This document shows, one piece after another, positions 1-10,186 of a stretch of DNA of 60,600 nucleotides. Each line of letters opens with the position of its first letter. Position 1 is the first letter of the stretch. Where the stretch lies: the IMG/VR virus record IMGVR_UViG_3300024428_000003, positions 1 to 60,600 of that record; one strand, given 5' to 3'. The notes below the pieces were generated by a model that worked only from the letters and a program-made list of their open reading frames with translations, did no database searches and was not told the origin of the DNA. The stretch is from a virus. The translations under genes were made by a program, and so were the position numbers.

Positions 1-266
1 AAGCGGGGACGACGAGGATCTTACAGTACATAAATTCGCAGAGGAAGCAATGTATAAATACATAGCTCACGCGATTTTAGCAACGAGAATCAATACTCCG
101 GAATACTTAGTTAATAGATTTAAAAGAGAATTAGCTGCCGCGAGACGTAATACAAAAATAAGATTATCAAATATTAAAATAGAGGAAATTGCTCAAGTTA
201 TGCGCAATAAGTCCAAAATCATAAAACACTAGAATATGCCAGAATTAATTCACACGTTTACGTCAG
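1..266. repeat. Terminal overlap of the circular assembly (copy 1; copy 2 at 60335-60600)
   Basis: Bases 1-266 match 60335-60600 except at positions 37, 139 and 264. The first two differences are synonymous third-position changes (TTC/TTT, GCC/GCT) in the tail gene that crosses the junction. The third changes TCA to TAA in the tenth codon of the next gene, very close to the contig edge. The simplest reading is a circular or terminally redundant phage genome assembled from a mixed population, unit length about 60,334 bp. It could instead be a true direct terminal repeat. Confidence 0.9.
2..232 (+). CDS. C-terminal 76 residues of the tail tubular/ring-like protein (partial)
   Basis: This is the 3' end of the 303-residue gene that is complete at 59655-60566. 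The reading frame is open from base 2 to the stop at 230-232. The protein sequence is identical to the tail of that gene, because the two nucleotide differences are silent. It should not be counted as a separate gene. It is followed after 3 bases by the large tail gene, as at the other end. Confidence 0.9.
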   Translation, partial: SGDDEDLTVHKFAEEAMYKYIAHAILATRINTPEYLVNRFKRELAAARRNTKIRLSNIKIEEIAQVMRNKSKIIKH

Positions 267-3200
267 GGAGAATGAACAAAGACCTTGATGAGCGTTTAGT
301 TCCAAATGGCGAGTATAGAGATGCTCTAAACTTAGAAATATCTACGTCTGACACAGGTAATGTAGGTGCTTTGCAAAATATTCAAGGTAATACGCCTAAA
401 ATATATAGCTATAAAAATCCAAGCACAGGTGTTTACACCGAATGGGGATCTGGTTATATAAACGCTTTAGTGTCCCCTGTTAAAATAGGTGAAATAAGAG
501 ATGCAATAAACGAAACCATATACTGGTTCATATCAAGTGTAGGAGTGAGTGCTATTGCGGAGTACGACCAAAAAACAGAAGTAGTTGTCCCGGTTTTAGT
601 AGACACACAAGGTATATTAAATTTTAGTAAAGATTATTTAATAACAGGTATAAATATAATTGAAGATTTATTATTTTGGACAGATAATCAAACTGAGCCT
701 AAGGTAATAAATATAAATGATTTTAAAAGCGCTACTTCCCCAACCCCGGGCTTAACGGGAAACTTTTTCACTCATACGGTATTCAATGGTAGAGATTTCA
801 TAGAAGAGGACATTACTGTTATAAAGAAAGCACCAACGGTCCCGCTTAGCTTACAGCTGTCTGAAACACGAGCAGTAGATCAAGACGGTAATCCAGCTAT
901 AGTTGAAACTACAACTCAACAAAATTTTGTAACAGAAGATCCTGGAGCAGCTACTGGTAACTGTGTAGATATTACTTGTAGAATTCCTATGCAAATAGGG
1001 GAGGAATTAACTTTAACATGGGCTAGCTCGCCTTATCCTTTTTATAGGGTAGGTGATATACTAACCTTAGACGGGTCTGCTGTAGATGATGAAAATTTTG
1101 AAAACGAATATCAAGTAAGAGTAGAAGTAATGGCTGTCCCTCCAGGGGTTACACAAACTTATGCTGAAGTAAAAATACTTGTAGTCCCGGAAACTGTACA
1201 AGATGTAGAAATATTTTGGGAGGTTAAAATTGATGAGCCACCATTTTTTGAATTTAAGTTTCCAAGATTTGCTTACAGGTACAAATATAAAGATGGATAT
1301 TATTCAACTTTTTCCCCATTCTCTGAAATAGCATTCTTACCTGGTGAATTTGATTACGAAACAAAAAAAGGGTATAATCTAGGTATGGTAAACCAGCTTA
1401 GGCAATGTATCATAGAAGGCTTTAGACCCTCTAATATACCTTTAGATGTTGTTGAAGTAGATCTTTTGTATAAAGAAAGTAATAGTACAAGCGTGTATGT
1501 AGTAGATACATTCATTAAGGGTGATGATATATGGAACGCTAACGAATTCAATATAGAATCTGAAATCATATCTTCAATATTGCCGTCTAATCAGCTATTA
1601 AGAAATTATGATAACGTACCTAGGGTAGCAAAATCTCAAGAAATTACCGGTAATAGAATAGTCTATGGTAATTATCTTCAAAACTTTAATTTAAAAGATC
1701 TGTTTAATATAGATGTATCTCCTACTTTAACACAAACTATTACTCATAATGACAAATGGGACTGTGACTACACTAATGGCAGCTGTGAGCATACACTAAC
1801 GCTGGCAGGTGAAAGTTTACCAAAAGTACCATTCCAATCTATAAAATCGCAGAGAACATATCAAGTAGGTGTAGTATTCCAGGATAAATATGGTAGACAA
1901 ACACCGGTTTTTACATCGGAATCTGCTGCAACAACATTACAAAAACCTGAAGCAATTGAGTATAACCAAATAACAGCTCAAACCGATGGAAATGTCCCTA
2001 TTGGTTTCGAGGGTTTTAGATACTATATAAAAGAAACATCTAACGAGTATTACAACCTAGCTATGGACAGGTGGTACGATGCTGAAGACGGTAATGTTTG
2101 GATAAGTTTTCCTTCTGCAGAAAGAAATAAAGTTGACGAATCTACGTTCTTAGAGCTAAAGAAAAGACATGACAAAGACGAATTTGTATCAATACCTGCT
2201 AAATACAAAGTAGTAGCTATTTCAAATGAAGCGCCTCTGTTTTTAAGAAAAGTAATAAAAGTTGCAGGTAGTGTTGACGGCAGTGATAATATACTTGACA
2301 CTGGAATACCTCAACCAGATTTTACAGCTATAGATATAAAAGAAGATGCCCTAGAGGCTAGCACAGCTAGATCTATATTAGATTCAACGCAAAAGCAAAG
2401 AATAGTAAGAGTATATACAACTACAACAAGAAGTAATTGGTATAATGTAACTAGTATTCAAACCGACGGCAGTAACACGCTAAGAATAACAATAGAGGGT
2501 AAATTTGGGGACGACATGTCTTTCACTACCGACGCTAATGGTAATAAAGTTGTTGGGTTAAATGTACAATTTGCTACAGAGGATTTTGATGATAAACCAG
2601 AATTTGAAGGTAGGTTTTTTATTAAACTATATAAGGATTCAACTTTACAGGAATATATATTATCATCTATTAACTCAAATAATTATGCAGTAAAGCAATC
2701 TTTAAAAATGGGTTTTATTGGCACTGGTGTTAATAGAAGTTACATTACCGGAGGCTGGGGTTATACCGGTTGGTTCGTAGATCAAGGGTCTGTAGCTAAT
2801 GCCAACGGCTCTACTGGCGCTGCTTATACTGTAGGAGGTAATGATATTACAGTATCTTTCACGGGTATATGGCCACAAGGTGCAGATTTTAATGTAGGTA
2901 GGACAGTCTACAATCAATACAGAGATGCTGTAGATATACTTTTACAAGTTGGCGGTCTTTTTAGATTTGAGGAGGATCCTGATCAAGTTATATACGAGAT
3001 AACAGCGACCAAAGAATTTCAAAGAGTTAGGAATTACGAAAATAATTCAAAAAGAAACAAATACAACAAGGGATCAAACAAGAGAACTAGATTTCAACTT
3101 AAAGTTAAACCTATTGATACAGTAGCTAACGGTACTGGTTTATTTCAAGGACCCGCTGGTTGGTCTTTTCCTAGAGGAGGCAATCGCCCTATGAATGATG

Positions 3201-6067
3201 CAAGCTCACCTCGCATGGAGTTTTTAACCGTGCTTCCTGACACAGTAACTTTTACTAGTGATAATCCAGGTATATTTGAAACAGAGCCTAAAGAATCAGC
3301 TGAATTAGAATTATATTATGCGGCTTCTAAGGTTTACCCAATGAGTGAGTATGGCAACCCTCATATACTAGACTGGCATAATTGTATATCTTTTGGTAAC
3401 GGGGTTGAATCAGACAGGGTACGTGATGATTACAATGCGGTCACTATAGACAATGGCCCTATAGTTTCAGCCACTTTAAAAGAGCCTTATGCTGAGGAAA
3501 GAAGATTAACAGGTTTAATATATTCTCAAATATTTAATTCAACATCTGGTGTAAATAACCTAAATCAATTTATACAAGCAGAAAAAATAACTAAGGATCT
3601 TAATCCTATATATAGCTCTATACAAAAATTACATTCAAGAGATACCAATTTAGTGGCTTTATGCGAAGATAAAATACTTCGTATACTCGCTAATAAAGAT
3701 GCGTTATTTAATGCGGATGGTAACTCTAATGTTACATCTAACAATAATGTATTAGGGCAAGCAGTTCCTTACGCAGGAGAATTTGGCATAAGCAAAAACC
3801 CTGAAAGTTTTGCTTCGTATGGATTCAGAACATATTTTACTGATAAAAACAGGGGTGTTGTTTTAAGATTATCAAATGATGGCCTTGAAGATATATCTAG
3901 GTATGGTATGGGTGACTTCTATTCTGATAACTTAAAGCAATCTCAATACTTATGGGGCTCTTTTGACGATGATAAAAAAGCTTATAATTTATGTTTAGAT
4001 GGACTAACTGATGAATGGGCTAGTAGATTTCAAGATAGATTTTTTATAAAAGGTAATTGGTCAATATATACTCCTAATAATACAGTGGTATCTTTTAAAG
4101 AAGAAGTGAAAGGCTGGGAAAGCAGAAAAACTTTTAGTACAGAAGGAGGTATAAGTTTAAATGATAGATATTATACTTTTAGAAACGGTAGAATGTGGGA
4201 GCACAGAACAGCTGATTCTGTAAGAAACAATTTCTATGGCACTCAATATGATAGTTCAGTTGATTTCTTAATCAATGAAATGCCTAACGTAGTAAAAAAG
4301 TATAAGACTTTAAATTACTCAGGTAGTAAATCAAGAGAATATGTGTATAGCAATGATCAATACTCTAACCTATCTTTAGCAGAAGTAGAGGCTTTACAGT
4401 TGCAAAGTTTAACTTCTGAAACTTTATTGCACGAGGGTTGGTACACTCAGTACATGAACACAGATCTTCAAAATGGGTTTATAAAACAATTTTTAGATAA
4501 GGAAAACAAATATTTCCAATACATAAAAGGAGAGGGCAAATATTTCACATCCAACGATAATAATAATTTAGATTCACAGGAGTTTCCAATGCAAGGTATC
4601 GGTAGAGCCAATAATATAATAGCTCCTCCGGTAACTGTATTTAATGTGCATGTATTCGGAGAACCTGATTGTGCCATTCAAATACAACCCCCTAATGCTG
4701 ATAATAAATATTATGAAGTTTTAGAAGATTGCACATCTTGTACCGTATTGACATTGACAGGTAGCGACCCACAAGGCTTCCCACTTACATACGAGATTGC
4801 ATCCGACAACACTCTAAATGGGGTTTTAGGCGCTGTTAATGGAGACGAAATAATTTTTACGCCTAATGTATTAAATTACTATGGAGGAGCCGGCAGTTTC
4901 ACTTATAGAAGTTATAATGGATCTAGATATAGTTCTCCTGCTACTGTAGATGTTGAAATAATATCAGTTCCAGAAGGGCCTGTTATAAACTCAACGCCTC
5001 CAGCTGGTCCTTTTACCGCTGGTGATCCATATAGTTGGACAGGTATAACAGCAATAGATCCTGATCATACTTTATCAGAATTGGGGTGGAGCGTATCTAA
5101 TTTACCTTCCACTTTACAGTTGACTACTACAGGGAATGGTTTTACAGGAACAGCATCAATAACAGGGACTGTACCACAGGGCACATTCTCATACACTATA
5201 ACTGTTACTGACCCAGATAATCTTTCAGATAGTTTGCTAGTCGAGGAAGATGGCTTAGTTGCAGCTTTATTAAATCTAGATTTTGTGGCGTTTACAGGAG
5301 GCTCTGTGGTACCAACCACCTGGACAGATCCAAATGATCTTACATTTGTAGTTCCTCAAAAACAAAAAGCATCCAGTGGTCATTCGTGTGGTAGAGGTAC
5401 TTATAGACTGGTAGCTAACAAGCATGTGAATGGAGGTGTTGTAATTGGAAGACTCTATGTTGGTAACAGAGGAACCACTTATTTCGATTCACTTACCTTA
5501 GATGCTAACGGTAATCCAAATAGCCGAACTGGTGATCCTTATTCTCACCCACCCGGGGTGGGCAACCCAATACCAAGTGCTGTAGCTCAAGGAAATATTG
5601 ATGGACTAGGAAATCCCACCAATGAGCTGTACGCTAATAATGAGCCTGAATGGGGTAATGATCCAAATAATAGTTTACAAAAATATGTCACTCCAGCTTA
5701 TGGTAGTAACAAACAAAACTATAGAATATCGTATTTAAGTTTAACCGAGGACCAAGCCCAAACTGTAGCTAATGATTTTCCTGACACTTTTAATAATTGC
5801 TATGTTACATTTACATTTGAACCTGATACTTATAATGCAAATGGAAGTTTTAATACTCACGCGGACGCAGTTCAATTTTCAGTGATTCAGAAAGGTTCAA
5901 CTGCTGGAGAGCAAGGAGGTCCTGAAATATTTTCAGGAGGACTAGGTACATCTGGCAATCAATGTCAAACTGGGCAGCCTTGCGATCCGGCTCTCTTTGC
6001 TTATGTATCATTCGACGTTTGCACAGGCGCGTATTTACCTGATTACGATCCACTTAATCCAACTTAA
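236..6067 (+). CDS. Giant tail protein (1943 aa) with C-terminal Ig/cadherin-like domains
   Basis: The N-terminus (FTSGRMNKDLDERLVPNGEY, residues about 7-26) is a motif I recognise from large tail or tail-stabilisation proteins of marine podoviruses and crAss-like phages. About 1400 residues of beta-rich sequence follow. Residues about 1478-1585 and 1585-1670 look like tandem Ig/cadherin-type domains (repeated proline-rich linkers and 'TVTDPDN'-type strands), a typical place for host-surface adhesion. The end is glycine- and cysteine-rich. It sits directly after the tail tube-like genes and before fibre-like genes, so a tail hub, muzzle or nozzle role is likely. The exact role is inferred from position and the N-terminal motif only. 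Confidence 0.75.
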   Translation: MPELIHTFTSGRMNKDLDERLVPNGEYRDALNLEISTSDTGNVGALQNIQGNTPKIYSYKNPSTGVYTEWGSGYINALVSPVKIGEIRDAINETIYWFISSVGVSAIAEYDQKTEVVVPVLVDTQGILNFSKDYLITGINIIEDLLFWTDNQTEPKVININDFKSATSPTPGLTGNFFTHTVFNGRDFIEEDITVIKKAPTVPLSLQLSETRAVDQDGNPAIVETTTQQNFVTEDPGAATGNCVDITCRIPMQIGEELTLTWASSPYPFYRVGDILTLDGSAVDDENFENEYQVRVEVMAVPPGVTQTYAEVKILVVPETVQDVEIFWEVKIDEPPFFEFKFPRFAYRYKYKDGYYSTFSPFSEIAFLPGEFDYETKKGYNLGMVNQLRQCIIEGFRPSNIPLDVVEVDLLYKESNSTSVYVVDTFIKGDDIWNANEFNIESEIISSILPSNQLLRNYDNVPRVAKSQEITGNRIVYGNYLQNFNLKDLFNIDVSPTLTQTITHNDKWDCDYTNGSCEHTLTLAGESLPKVPFQSIKSQRTYQVGVVFQDKYGRQTPVFTSESAATTLQKPEAIEYNQITAQTDGNVPIGFEGFRYYIKETSNEYYNLAMDRWYDAEDGNVWISFPSAERNKVDESTFLELKKRHDKDEFVSIPAKYKVVAISNEAPLFLRKVIKVAGSVDGSDNILDTGIPQPDFTAIDIKEDALEASTARSILDSTQKQRIVRVYTTTTRSNWYNVTSIQTDGSNTLRITIEGKFGDDMSFTTDANGNKVVGLNVQFATEDFDDKPEFEGRFFIKLYKDSTLQEYILSSINSNNYAVKQSLKMGFIGTGVNRSYITGGWGYTGWFVDQGSVANANGSTGAAYTVGGNDITVSFTGIWPQGADFNVGRTVYNQYRDAVDILLQVGGLFRFEEDPDQVIYEITATKEFQRVRNYENNSKRNKYNKGSNKRTRFQLKVKPIDTVANGTGLFQGPAGWSFPRGGNRPMNDASSPRMEFLTVLPDTVTFTSDNPGIFETEPKESAELELYYAASKVYPMSEYGNPHILDWHNCISFGNGVESDRVRDDYNAVTIDNGPIVSATLKEPYAEERRLTGLIYSQIFNSTSGVNNLNQFIQAEKITKDLNPIYSSIQKLHSRDTNLVALCEDKILRILANKDALFNADGNSNVTSNNNVLGQAVPYAGEFGISKNPESFASYGFRTYFTDKNRGVVLRLSNDGLEDISRYGMGDFYSDNLKQSQYLWGSFDDDKKAYNLCLDGLTDEWASRFQDRFFIKGNWSIYTPNNTVVSFKEEVKGWESRKTFSTEGGISLNDRYYTFRNGRMWEHRTADSVRNNFYGTQYDSSVDFLINEMPNVVKKYKTLNYSGSKSREYVYSNDQYSNLSLAEVEALQLQSLTSETLLHEGWYTQYMNTDLQNGFIKQFLDKENKYFQYIKGEGKYFTSNDNNNLDSQEFPMQGIGRANNIIAPPVTVFNVHVFGEPDCAIQIQPPNADNKYYEVLEDCTSCTVLTLTGSDPQGFPLTYEIASDNTLNGVLGAVNGDEIIFTPNVLNYYGGAGSFTYRSYNGSRYSSPATVDVEIISVPEGPVINSTPPAGPFTAGDPYSWTGITAIDPDHTLSELGWSVSNLPSTLQLTTTGNGFTGTASITGTVPQGTFSYTITVTDPDNLSDSLLVEEDGLVAALLNLDFVAFTGGSVVPTTWTDPNDLTFVVPQKQKASSGHSCGRGTYRLVANKHVNGGVVIGRLYVGNRGTTYFDSLTLDANGNPNSRTGDPYSHPPGVGNPIPSAVAQGNIDGLGNPTNELYANNEPEWGNDPNNSLQKYVTPAYGSNKQNYRISYLSLTEDQAQTVANDFPDTFNNCYVTFTFEPDTYNANGSFNTHADAVQFSVIQKGSTAGEQGGPEIFSGGLGTSGNQCQTGQPCDPALFAYVSFDVCTGAYLPDYDPLNPT

Positions 6068-6069
6068 TA

Positions 6070-7713
6070 ATGGCATATAATAACTTTACAGTATCTGATT
6101 TCAATTTTAATGAAACTCAAGGAGACGACTTAAGCACAAACGGAACAATAAGACTTACTATAACACCAGATGATGGATATATTGTATTAGCTTCGGATTT
6201 TAGCTTAATAGCGCCGTTCCCAGCCGGGATAGACCCTAGTTCTGTTAGTTTTCAACAAAGCGGCAGTTTGGTATTTTTAGATGTAAACTTTTTAGCTGGC
6301 ACTATAATGCCAGGTAATGATGTAGAAGTACCTTTGTGTTTAAATGGTTTTGCTAGATTTGCCCCGTATTCAGTAGAGGGCATTGTAAATTTAGGTACAC
6401 AAAACGCAACACCTGTATCTCAACAATACGCTTATTCTCAAACGGGAGATTTTACTCAAACAAAATTAGTTTGGAATCAAACCATACAAGCTAATGCTGG
6501 ATTTTATTTTTACCAAGCACCTATAGCGGCCATAAACACGGGAGACCCTTCGGCTTACAGTATTATAACAACTGAAACGTTAAACCAATATAACGAATTA
6601 ATAGCTGTAACATACGATATAAATTATACTTTTCCAGCTAACTCTGTTACCGGCGATATAATAAACATACAAGCATTAGCTATTCCTTCTGTTGGAAATA
6701 CAACATACATTAATGCTTTCAATGTTAGCGGGGTAGGTAATTTTAACCAACCACCAATACCTAACGCAGGAGACACTAGAGTGTTAAATCTTTTTGGTGA
6801 CCCAACCGCTACATTTAGCGCTAGCTTGTTTTATCAAGATGGAACAGGTACTGAAATTATTATAGCTACAAATGAAGTAATGCCTAGTAATGGTCAATAT
6901 TCTAGTCCTAATATTGTTTTTCCTCCATCTGCCGATGGCGAATCACCTTATAAAATAATAATCACAGGCGATATAAATCCAGCTACAGCTAATCCTGGAT
7001 CATCAGATATCACATTAAGCTTTGCACAAACAGAAGAGGTTACATTCACTATATCTGCATTTAGTTCCTCTGGTGACTATAATGTCTCAGGATCTCCTGA
7101 CACATTTATAGCTGTACCAAATTACACATATCAACCAGGTGACCAAAATTCATTTGAATACCAGTTTATGATTACGGCTGCTAACGGAAATGATGTATCT
7201 AAGCTCGCTGACCATACCGCTAGTTCGTTTAATCCGGTTATTCCAGATCCAGCGAATCCTGGTACTTTATATTCTTTAAGCAACCCGCAGACAATTAACG
7301 GTCAGCTTGGCGATAGCGTAAAAGTAAAAGGTACCATAACGATACAAGCAACACAAGATGTTCCAATAGCGCACGCTTTAGATGTAGACACTTTTATTCA
7401 GGACGACGGTCCTCCGGGGCCTGGAGCGTGGATTGCAGCTTTATGCGTTGACCCATCTGATACTATTTTATTAAGCACAACACAAGCTTATTCTATAGCA
7501 TCCGGGGGAACTACAATTGCTACAATGACTAATTCCTATGCGCAAAATGATGTTGTATGGGCTGTAAACGGGCCAAATGACGAAAGAGAATGTAGAGAAT
7601 TAATAACTATAGATCTGCAAGCAACACCTACAAATTATCTTGACGAGAGAGCTAATGGTAATACTGGTAAATACAGCGATTGCTCTGGACCTAATATGTG
7701 CGTTGCGCCGTAA
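6070..7713 (+). CDS. Putative tail/appendage structural protein (547 aa)
   Basis: The protein is rich in Ser, Thr, Asn and Gly with repeated beta-strand patterns and no enzymatic motif, the composition of phage fibre or appendage proteins. The C-terminal region has a few cysteines (near residues 460, 520 and 540), like the end of the preceding giant tail protein. It starts 2 bases after that gene and is likely co-translated with it. A receptor-binding or tail-decorating role is inferred from position and composition; I cannot name a family. Confidence 0.6.
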   Translation: MAYNNFTVSDFNFNETQGDDLSTNGTIRLTITPDDGYIVLASDFSLIAPFPAGIDPSSVSFQQSGSLVFLDVNFLAGTIMPGNDVEVPLCLNGFARFAPYSVEGIVNLGTQNATPVSQQYAYSQTGDFTQTKLVWNQTIQANAGFYFYQAPIAAINTGDPSAYSIITTETLNQYNELIAVTYDINYTFPANSVTGDIINIQALAIPSVGNTTYINAFNVSGVGNFNQPPIPNAGDTRVLNLFGDPTATFSASLFYQDGTGTEIIIATNEVMPSNGQYSSPNIVFPPSADGESPYKIIITGDINPATANPGSSDITLSFAQTEEVTFTISAFSSSGDYNVSGSPDTFIAVPNYTYQPGDQNSFEYQFMITAANGNDVSKLADHTASSFNPVIPDPANPGTLYSLSNPQTINGQLGDSVKVKGTITIQATQDVPIAHALDVDTFIQDDGPPGPGAWIAALCVDPSDTILLSTTQAYSIASGGTTIATMTNSYAQNDVVWAVNGPNDERECRELITIDLQATPTNYLDERANGNTGKYSDCSGPNMCVAP

Positions 7714-7729
7714 ATAATAATATAAAAAT

Positions 7730-8071
7730 ATGGACGAAATAACATTATTATTCCCTAACCCCCTAAATGTATCAGTACAAATAGGAGACATAGCTTATTT
7801 TACGGATTCACCTAATGTATATGAAGGTCAAGTTTTGGAAAAGATAGGTTTAGTAAAAGGAATCAATCAAGGGTTAAACGCTATAATATGCGAAATATCA
7901 CCTGCTCAACAAAGACCAACTGTTAATAGCTTTATATTATTTCAAAAAGATAATACAGCTAACGGTGGATCTCTATTGGGTTACTTTGCTAGAGTGCAAT
8001 TTAGAAACGGAACCACAGAAGAGGCTGAAGTGTTTTCTGTAGGGTCAGAGATATTTGAGAGTAGCAAATAA
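7730..8071 (+). CDS. Small structural protein of the tail cluster (113 aa)
   Basis: A short, mostly beta protein between a fibre-like gene and an internal virion protein. It has a hydrophobic core pattern around IGDIAYFTD (residues about 18-26) and an SH3-like look. The sequence before the start (aataatataaaaATG) is A-rich, as throughout this genome. No family recognised; a tail connector or fibre-attachment role is a guess from context. Confidence 0.55.
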   Translation: MDEITLLFPNPLNVSVQIGDIAYFTDSPNVYEGQVLEKIGLVKGINQGLNAIICEISPAQQRPTVNSFILFQKDNTANGGSLLGYFARVQFRNGTTEEAEVFSVGSEIFESSK

Positions 8072-8102
8072 CATGTAATAATAATATATAAACTATACAG
8101 AT

Positions 8103-8759
8103 ATGATAGGAGGATTAATAAGCTCTGGTCTGTCAATAGCCGGAGGATTAATCGGTGCTGGCAAGAGGAAAAGAGAAATGCGTAAAGCGCAACAAGAATA
8201 TAATCGCCGTAAGAGACAGTACGAGGACTTAGATACGTCCAATGTATATGCTAACATGGAAAATACCATGGAAGATCTTACAGTCAACCAACAAGCCGCT
8301 CAGTTTCAAGCAGAACAAGAGCAACAAGGTTTGTCTAATATAATGGGGCAAATGCAAGGAGCTGCTGGTGGATCAGGAATTGCAGCTTTAGCACAATCAT
8401 TAGCAGGACAACAATCACAAAACTTACGTAGAGCTTCCGCAGACATAGGACAACAAGAAAGACAAAATCAAGTTGCAGAAAGACAGCAAGCTGCAAACCT
8501 ACAAATGTATGAAGCAAAAGGTGAATTAATATCTAGGGATGCTGAAAAAGACAAAGTGGAAACTATGTTTGGTATGGCTCAAGGTGACTTAGCTCAAAAG
8601 AAAGCAGCTGTTGAAGCTGGTAAAGCTAAAATAATGGGGGGCATTGGAGGAATAGCTAGTGGTGTTCTTGGTGGTTTTGCCAGTGGTGCAATAGGTAAAG
8701 GAACTGGATTTGGCGATTTCATGAGCGGAGCTAGTAACGGAGGCCAATCTCTGTTTTAA
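8103..8759 (+). CDS. Probable internal virion / DNA-ejection protein (218 aa)
   Basis: The architecture is a glycine-rich amphipathic N-terminus (residues 1-20), then a long Gln/Ala/Glu-rich helical region (about 25-175) and a second glycine-rich hydrophobic segment (about 178-205). This arrangement is typical of small ejection proteins of podoviruses, such as P22 gp7/gp14-like and T7 internal core proteins. These leave the capsid with the DNA and help it cross the envelope. It lies between tail genes and the two large internal-protein candidates, which supports the role. The assignment rests on architecture and position. Confidence 0.6.
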   Translation: MIGGLISSGLSIAGGLIGAGKRKREMRKAQQEYNRRKRQYEDLDTSNVYANMENTMEDLTVNQQAAQFQAEQEQQGLSNIMGQMQGAAGGSGIAALAQSLAGQQSQNLRRASADIGQQERQNQVAERQQAANLQMYEAKGELISRDAEKDKVETMFGMAQGDLAQKKAAVEAGKAKIMGGIGGIASGVLGGFASGAIGKGTGFGDFMSGASNGGQSLF

Positions 8760-8772
8760 ATAATATAATAAT

Positions 8773-10182
8773 ATGAATAAAGAATTAGTACAGGGCGATT
8801 TAATAGCTAATGCTCCCCCAGCAAAAACCTGGGATGACAATCTTACAGAAGGGTTTGCAGCAGGGTATGCAAATCACAAGCTAATAATGCAAGAAGCTAA
8901 GGCTAAGAAAGACGCTATAAACTCGAAGGTGGCTGGTTATATTGATGCTTTAGACACTAATGTAGATGTAACTGACCTTACGCCTACACAACAAAATTCA
9001 ATTACAAATTATTTAGTAAAGCAAAGATCTGAATATGCAGACGCAGCAAGTAGAATAGCAAAAATAGAAGATCCTACTTCTCCTCAGTATATGGAACTTA
9101 GGACTAAGATAAATGGTATATCTCAATCATTCCAGAATTTAGCAACCCAAGTTAAATCATATAAAGAAGATAAAGCTTCTTATCTAAAAGATTTTGACAA
9201 TGGATTAATATCTGATGGCAATGAAATAAATACTCTAAACGAAGCGTCTAAGCTTTATACTAATGAAGCTAGCTTAGGTGTAGGAGAGGGTGGTAGTTTA
9301 GTTTTTTGGAATGAAGGCAAAGAAACTTACGATTCGTATAATCAAATTCCTAAGCCTTTCTTAAAAGACTTCGATGGGGCTAATCAGCTGTTAGAAATGA
9401 ATAAAAGTATATACAGTGCTGGTTCTACTCTTACAGGAGCTAGAAAAAATATGATTCGCCAACAACTAAATAACATACTAATTAAAGGCGGTAGAAGAGG
9501 TTTGCTTTCTCTAGCGTCAGACGATTTTATAATGCAAGGCGGATTAGGCTTAGAAGACCCTGAATTATTTGCTCCTGGTAATGACGATGATTTAAGGCAA
9601 GCAGTACTGGACAACTATATGAACGTATTAACCGATACAGCAGCTCAAGGAGCCAGGGATAAAAGACCATCTAGTAGAGGTGGCAGCGGTGGTTTTAGCG
9701 GGGCGCTAAAAGACGAAATAAATGTTTCTGGAAATGTTGCGGATAAAGCTTTGCAGTTTTCTTTGCTAGCGAAAGAAGCAACAGGTGGGAACGCGGTGGC
9801 TATAGCTAATCAAATGGCAAACATAGTAAATTCAATTGATCCCACGTCTACAAAAATATACGTAACAAAAGGGCAAATGTATGAAAAATTTATGGTAGGA
9901 ATGGACGAGGAGGATAGCCCAGATCTTAGAAAACAGTTTGTAGACCAATTTGGTAATTTTAACATGTACATAACTAACCCCGCTAAAGATCCCAAAGAAG
10001 ACGCCCGCGGTATAAACGTGAACACTTCTGATCCCAGGTCAATGTTTGAATTCTACATAAACAATTCAGACTTGTCCGCTAAGGCTAAGAACTACTATAT
10101 AGATTTGTACGGGAAACAAACTTCAGGTTCTCAAAATAACAACAACAACAACTCAAACACTGGGTCGCTAGACAATCTTTAA
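8773..10182 (+). CDS. Probable internal virion protein (469 aa)
   Basis: A mostly helical, charged protein with no transmembrane segment and a polyasparagine stretch near the end (residues about 453-460). It has no recognisable catalytic motif. It lies between the small ejection-like protein and the giant multidomain protein, in the position where podoviruses keep their second and third internal core proteins. The N-terminus contains PPAKTWDDNLTEGFAAGYAN, which looks like a helical anchor. Function is inferred from context only. Confidence 0.55.
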   Translation: MNKELVQGDLIANAPPAKTWDDNLTEGFAAGYANHKLIMQEAKAKKDAINSKVAGYIDALDTNVDVTDLTPTQQNSITNYLVKQRSEYADAASRIAKIEDPTSPQYMELRTKINGISQSFQNLATQVKSYKEDKASYLKDFDNGLISDGNEINTLNEASKLYTNEASLGVGEGGSLVFWNEGKETYDSYNQIPKPFLKDFDGANQLLEMNKSIYSAGSTLTGARKNMIRQQLNNILIKGGRRGLLSLASDDFIMQGGLGLEDPELFAPGNDDDLRQAVLDNYMNVLTDTAAQGARDKRPSSRGGSGGFSGALKDEINVSGNVADKALQFSLLAKEATGGNAVAIANQMANIVNSIDPTSTKIYVTKGQMYEKFMVGMDEEDSPDLRKQFVDQFGNFNMYITNPAKDPKEDARGINVNTSDPRSMFEFYINNSDLSAKAKNYYIDLYGKQTSGSQNNNNNNSNTGSLDNL

Positions 10183-10186
10183 TTAA

